A DNA stretch of 64,000 nt, taken from assembly GCA_934343915.1 (NCBI GenBank), contig CAKRIL010000018.1, positions 4,896-68,895 on the forward strand, given 5' to 3'. The notes beneath the pieces were generated by a model, which ran no database searches, was not told where the DNA came from, and saw only the letters and a program-made list of their open reading frames with translations. The position numbers were made by a program, and so were the translations under genes. Origin of the DNA: an uncultured Lachnospiraceae bacterium (GTDB lineage Bacteria; Bacillota; Clostridia; Lachnospirales; Lachnospiraceae). The stretch's first letter is position 1; every line of letters starts with the position of its first letter. Shown here piece by piece: positions 62,193 through 64,000 of this stretch.

Positions 62193-63857
62193 ATGTTGAA
62201 TCCTAGTACATTATGTACCACAAATACAGATAGCTTCGCACCTGAAGTAAAGAAGTGCATACAGGAAGCACAGGATAACTTCTTCCTGCTTTCTACTCCT
62301 GAACGGCACGATTATAAGCCATATTGTGAGCGTCTGCTTGCATGTGCATCTGAAGAACAGTCGGACTTTTTATTTGCGTTGGCATACTTCTGCCTGATGC
62401 ACTACTATTCCAATGACAACAATCATGAGGAAGCAATCCGATGCGCTCTTGAAGGCATCAAGTACCAGCAGAAGGCTCACGAATATGAATTCATAGCCCG
62501 CTCATACAATATCCTCGGATTATTTACCGAGGCTATCGGTGATTCCGCAAAGTCCGTCGATTATCTGTTATACAGCATCGATACCTGTATACAGTATCAG
62601 CTCGACTATGTAAGAGGAATGGCAGAATCGAATCTTGCCGATATATTCCACCGCACCAGCAACTATGAGCGTGCTCTCTATCATTATGCAGAGGCTATAA
62701 AATATACCAAAAAGAGCATGGAGGACAGACCTTACGATGCTATGCGTGTGCTGCTCTATACTCTCTGTAATAAGGGCTACTGTCTAATTGCATGCAACAA
62801 GGAGGCTGAGATTCAGGAAAATTACGATCAGATTTTCTCCTACCTCGATGATATGGACAGCCACAACATTCCGCATGAGAACTTTGTTGTAAGCAATTAT
62901 CTTGCGACCTTATTCCATTTCAAGAATGATATAAGCTCAGCCAACAAGTACATGCTTCGTGCCGACAAGGCAATCAATGAGCTTACGAATTATACAACCT
63001 TTGCAGACGATATCGTTACATATATACAGATTAAGCATAAGCTGTGCTCCGAGAAGGATTACACTGCTCTTCTAGATGAATTTATCGAGAAGTCCGAATC
63101 AATGCATGCGCCATACTATCTGTTACGCAGACTCCTTGAGGAGCGAATCAAGGTGGCTGTATCATGGAACGACAATGCTGCCTTCAGCAGATACTCCATG
63201 CGGCTGTTTGACTTATATTCCAAGCAGAATATACAGGAATGCAAGGAGACTCTCCGAGCAGAGCAGACTCACCATGAAAACCAGCTTATCCACAAGCAGC
63301 ACTATGAACTGGTACACCGCAACAAGGCTCTGCTGTCACAGTCACAGCATGATGCGCTCACAGGTCTCCCTAACCGAGCATATCTCAATGACTATGCCGA
63401 GACAACACTTACCAAGGCGCTCAAGAATAACTGTACCATCGGAGTTGAGATTCTTGATATAGATTATTTTAAAAATATCAATGACAGCTACGGACACATT
63501 GAAGGCGACCGCTACCTCAGCTCCGTATCAGATGCTCTCAGACGAGTAGCTGAAGGCTATGAGGATGTGTTCGTTGCCCGATATGGCGGTGACGAGTTCG
63601 TCATCATCTACTTCAACAAGAGCAACTCCGAAATCTATGACATCATGGAAAAGCTAAAGAATGAAATCAGCCTGATTTCCATTCCTGACTTAAATCCTGA
63701 TGGAAAGGGTTATATAACCTTGTCGCAGGGATGCCTTAACAAGGTTCCTAAGCCCGCTAACCGTATATGGGACTTCTTAGCCTGGGCGGACAAGACGCTC
63801 TATGAAGTAAAGAAAAACGGAAAAGATAATTTTCATCTTAAAGATTCATTTAAGTAA
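62193..63857 (+). CDS. Cytosolic TPR-GGDEF protein, putative diguanylate cyclase
   Basis: 554 residues without membrane helices or signal peptide. Residues ~40-370 are helical TPR-type repeats (EEAIRCALEGIKYQQKAHEY, SYNILGLFTEAIGDSAKS, ERALYHYAEAIKYTKK) that usually bind proteins or peptides. The GGDEF domain (~390-550) has an intact active site YGGDEF at 464-469 and the metal/base residues in DIDYFKNINDSYGHIEGD. No RxxD inhibition site is seen just before it, so product feedback may be weak. It should make cyclic di-GMP, with the repeats as input. Confidence 0.92.
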   Translation: MLNPSTLCTTNTDSFAPEVKKCIQEAQDNFFLLSTPERHDYKPYCERLLACASEEQSDFLFALAYFCLMHYYSNDNNHEEAIRCALEGIKYQQKAHEYEFIARSYNILGLFTEAIGDSAKSVDYLLYSIDTCIQYQLDYVRGMAESNLADIFHRTSNYERALYHYAEAIKYTKKSMEDRPYDAMRVLLYTLCNKGYCLIACNKEAEIQENYDQIFSYLDDMDSHNIPHENFVVSNYLATLFHFKNDISSANKYMLRADKAINELTNYTTFADDIVTYIQIKHKLCSEKDYTALLDEFIEKSESMHAPYYLLRRLLEERIKVAVSWNDNAAFSRYSMRLFDLYSKQNIQECKETLRAEQTHHENQLIHKQHYELVHRNKALLSQSQHDALTGLPNRAYLNDYAETTLTKALKNNCTIGVEILDIDYFKNINDSYGHIEGDRYLSSVSDALRRVAEGYEDVFVARYGGDEFVIIYFNKSNSEIYDIMEKLKNEISLISIPDLNPDGKGYITLSQGCLNKVPKPANRIWDFLAWADKTLYEVKKNGKDNFHLKDSFK

Positions 63858-63869
63858 TGCACAATACAA

Positions 63870-63906
63870 AAAAGGAATGGAAATCTTCACGATTTCCATT
63901 CCTTTT
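63870..63906. terminator. Bidirectional terminator after the GGDEF gene
   Basis: AAAAGGAATGGAAATC (63870-63885) pairs perfectly with GATTTCCATTCCTTTT (63891-63906), a 16-bp stem with a 5-base loop and T-run. It also lies just past the convergent tRNA-Leu. Confidence 0.9.
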
Positions 63907-63925
63907 CTTAATAATGGCAATTAAG

Positions 63926-64000
63926 TGCGGATAACAGGAGTTGAACCTGCACGGTCTCCCACTAGATCCTAAGTCTAGCGCGTCTGCCAATTCCGCCATA
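63926..64000 (-). tRNA. tRNA-Leu (anticodon UAG), 5' end outside window
   Basis: On the minus strand the sequence gives D-arm GGCAGACGC, anticodon stem-loop CTAGACTTAGGATCTAG with anticodon TAG, a long class II variable arm (GGGAGACC), T-arm GCAGGTTCAACTCCTGT and acceptor 3' strand TATCCGCA. The last ~5 bases of the 5' acceptor strand lie beyond the edge. No CCA is encoded. It reads CUA and perhaps other CUN codons. Confidence 0.93.

Overview
The window looks like chromosome of a Gram-positive, low-to-mid GC anaerobe of the Clostridia, most likely family Lachnospiraceae. The signs are strong AGGAGG ribosome sites with some GTG/TTG starts, an alpha/beta-type small acid-soluble spore protein, the neighbourhoods rho-rpmE-DUF1385-prmC-prfA and tig-clpP-clpX-lon-engB, DUF4364 and DUF5692 proteins, and a large solute-binding protein beside a GH51 arabinofuranosidase. 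I cannot name a genus from sequence alone.

Layout. 1-5.6 kb: arabinoside use (a large sugar-binding protein cut by the window edge, an arabinofuranosidase, a divergent ArsR-type regulator). 5.7-11.7 kb: a three-gene operon of a TIR-transmembrane-DUF6273 protein, a DHH phosphoesterase with an extra C-terminal part, and a HelD-like helicase whose C-terminus resembles the N-terminal domain of GH31 glycosidases. 11.7-17.7 kb: an FtsX/LolD-type ABC pair and an amino-acid ABC importer whose binding protein appears circularly permuted. 17.9-26.2 kb: an HdeD-like protein with a membrane-anchored oleate hydratase, then a five-gene operon (iron-sulfur flavoprotein, hypA, DUF5692 membrane protein, hypB, TetR regulator). 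26.5-29.8 kb: a DUF2798 protein, then an AT-rich island with a DUF1016 PD-(D/E)XK nuclease gene and a 34-codon ORF, bracketed by two oppositely oriented copies of a ~295-bp palindromic element. 29.3-35.8 kb: one long run of nicotinamidase-like hydrolase, chemotaxis receptor, two MATE exporters and a KdpDE-like two-component system.

35.9-49.8 kb is housekeeping: prfA, prmC, DUF1385, rpmE, rho; malic enzyme, a radical SAM protein and a DUF4364 regulator on the other strand; engB, lon, clpX, clpP, tig. 49.9-64 kb holds an ABC-2 exporter, a spore protein, a DJ-1/PfpI protein, a CYTH protein, lactaldehyde reductase-like fucO, a gene row with a TtcA-like thiolase, serine hydrolase, repeat-bearing SGNH lipoprotein and thrH, then glpK, a cytosolic TPR-GGDEF protein and a tRNA-Leu running off the edge.

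The most unusual material is (i) the pair of long fold-back elements, whose stems differ in sequence but keep pairing while loops and junctions are conserved; (ii) the permuted binding protein, whose usual C-terminal segment lies right after the signal peptide; (iii) the TIR-DHH-HelD operon with its helicase fusion; and (iv) hypA and hypB separated by a polytopic membrane gene with no hydrogenase or urease in view. No CRISPR array, rRNA, transposase or phage gene was seen.
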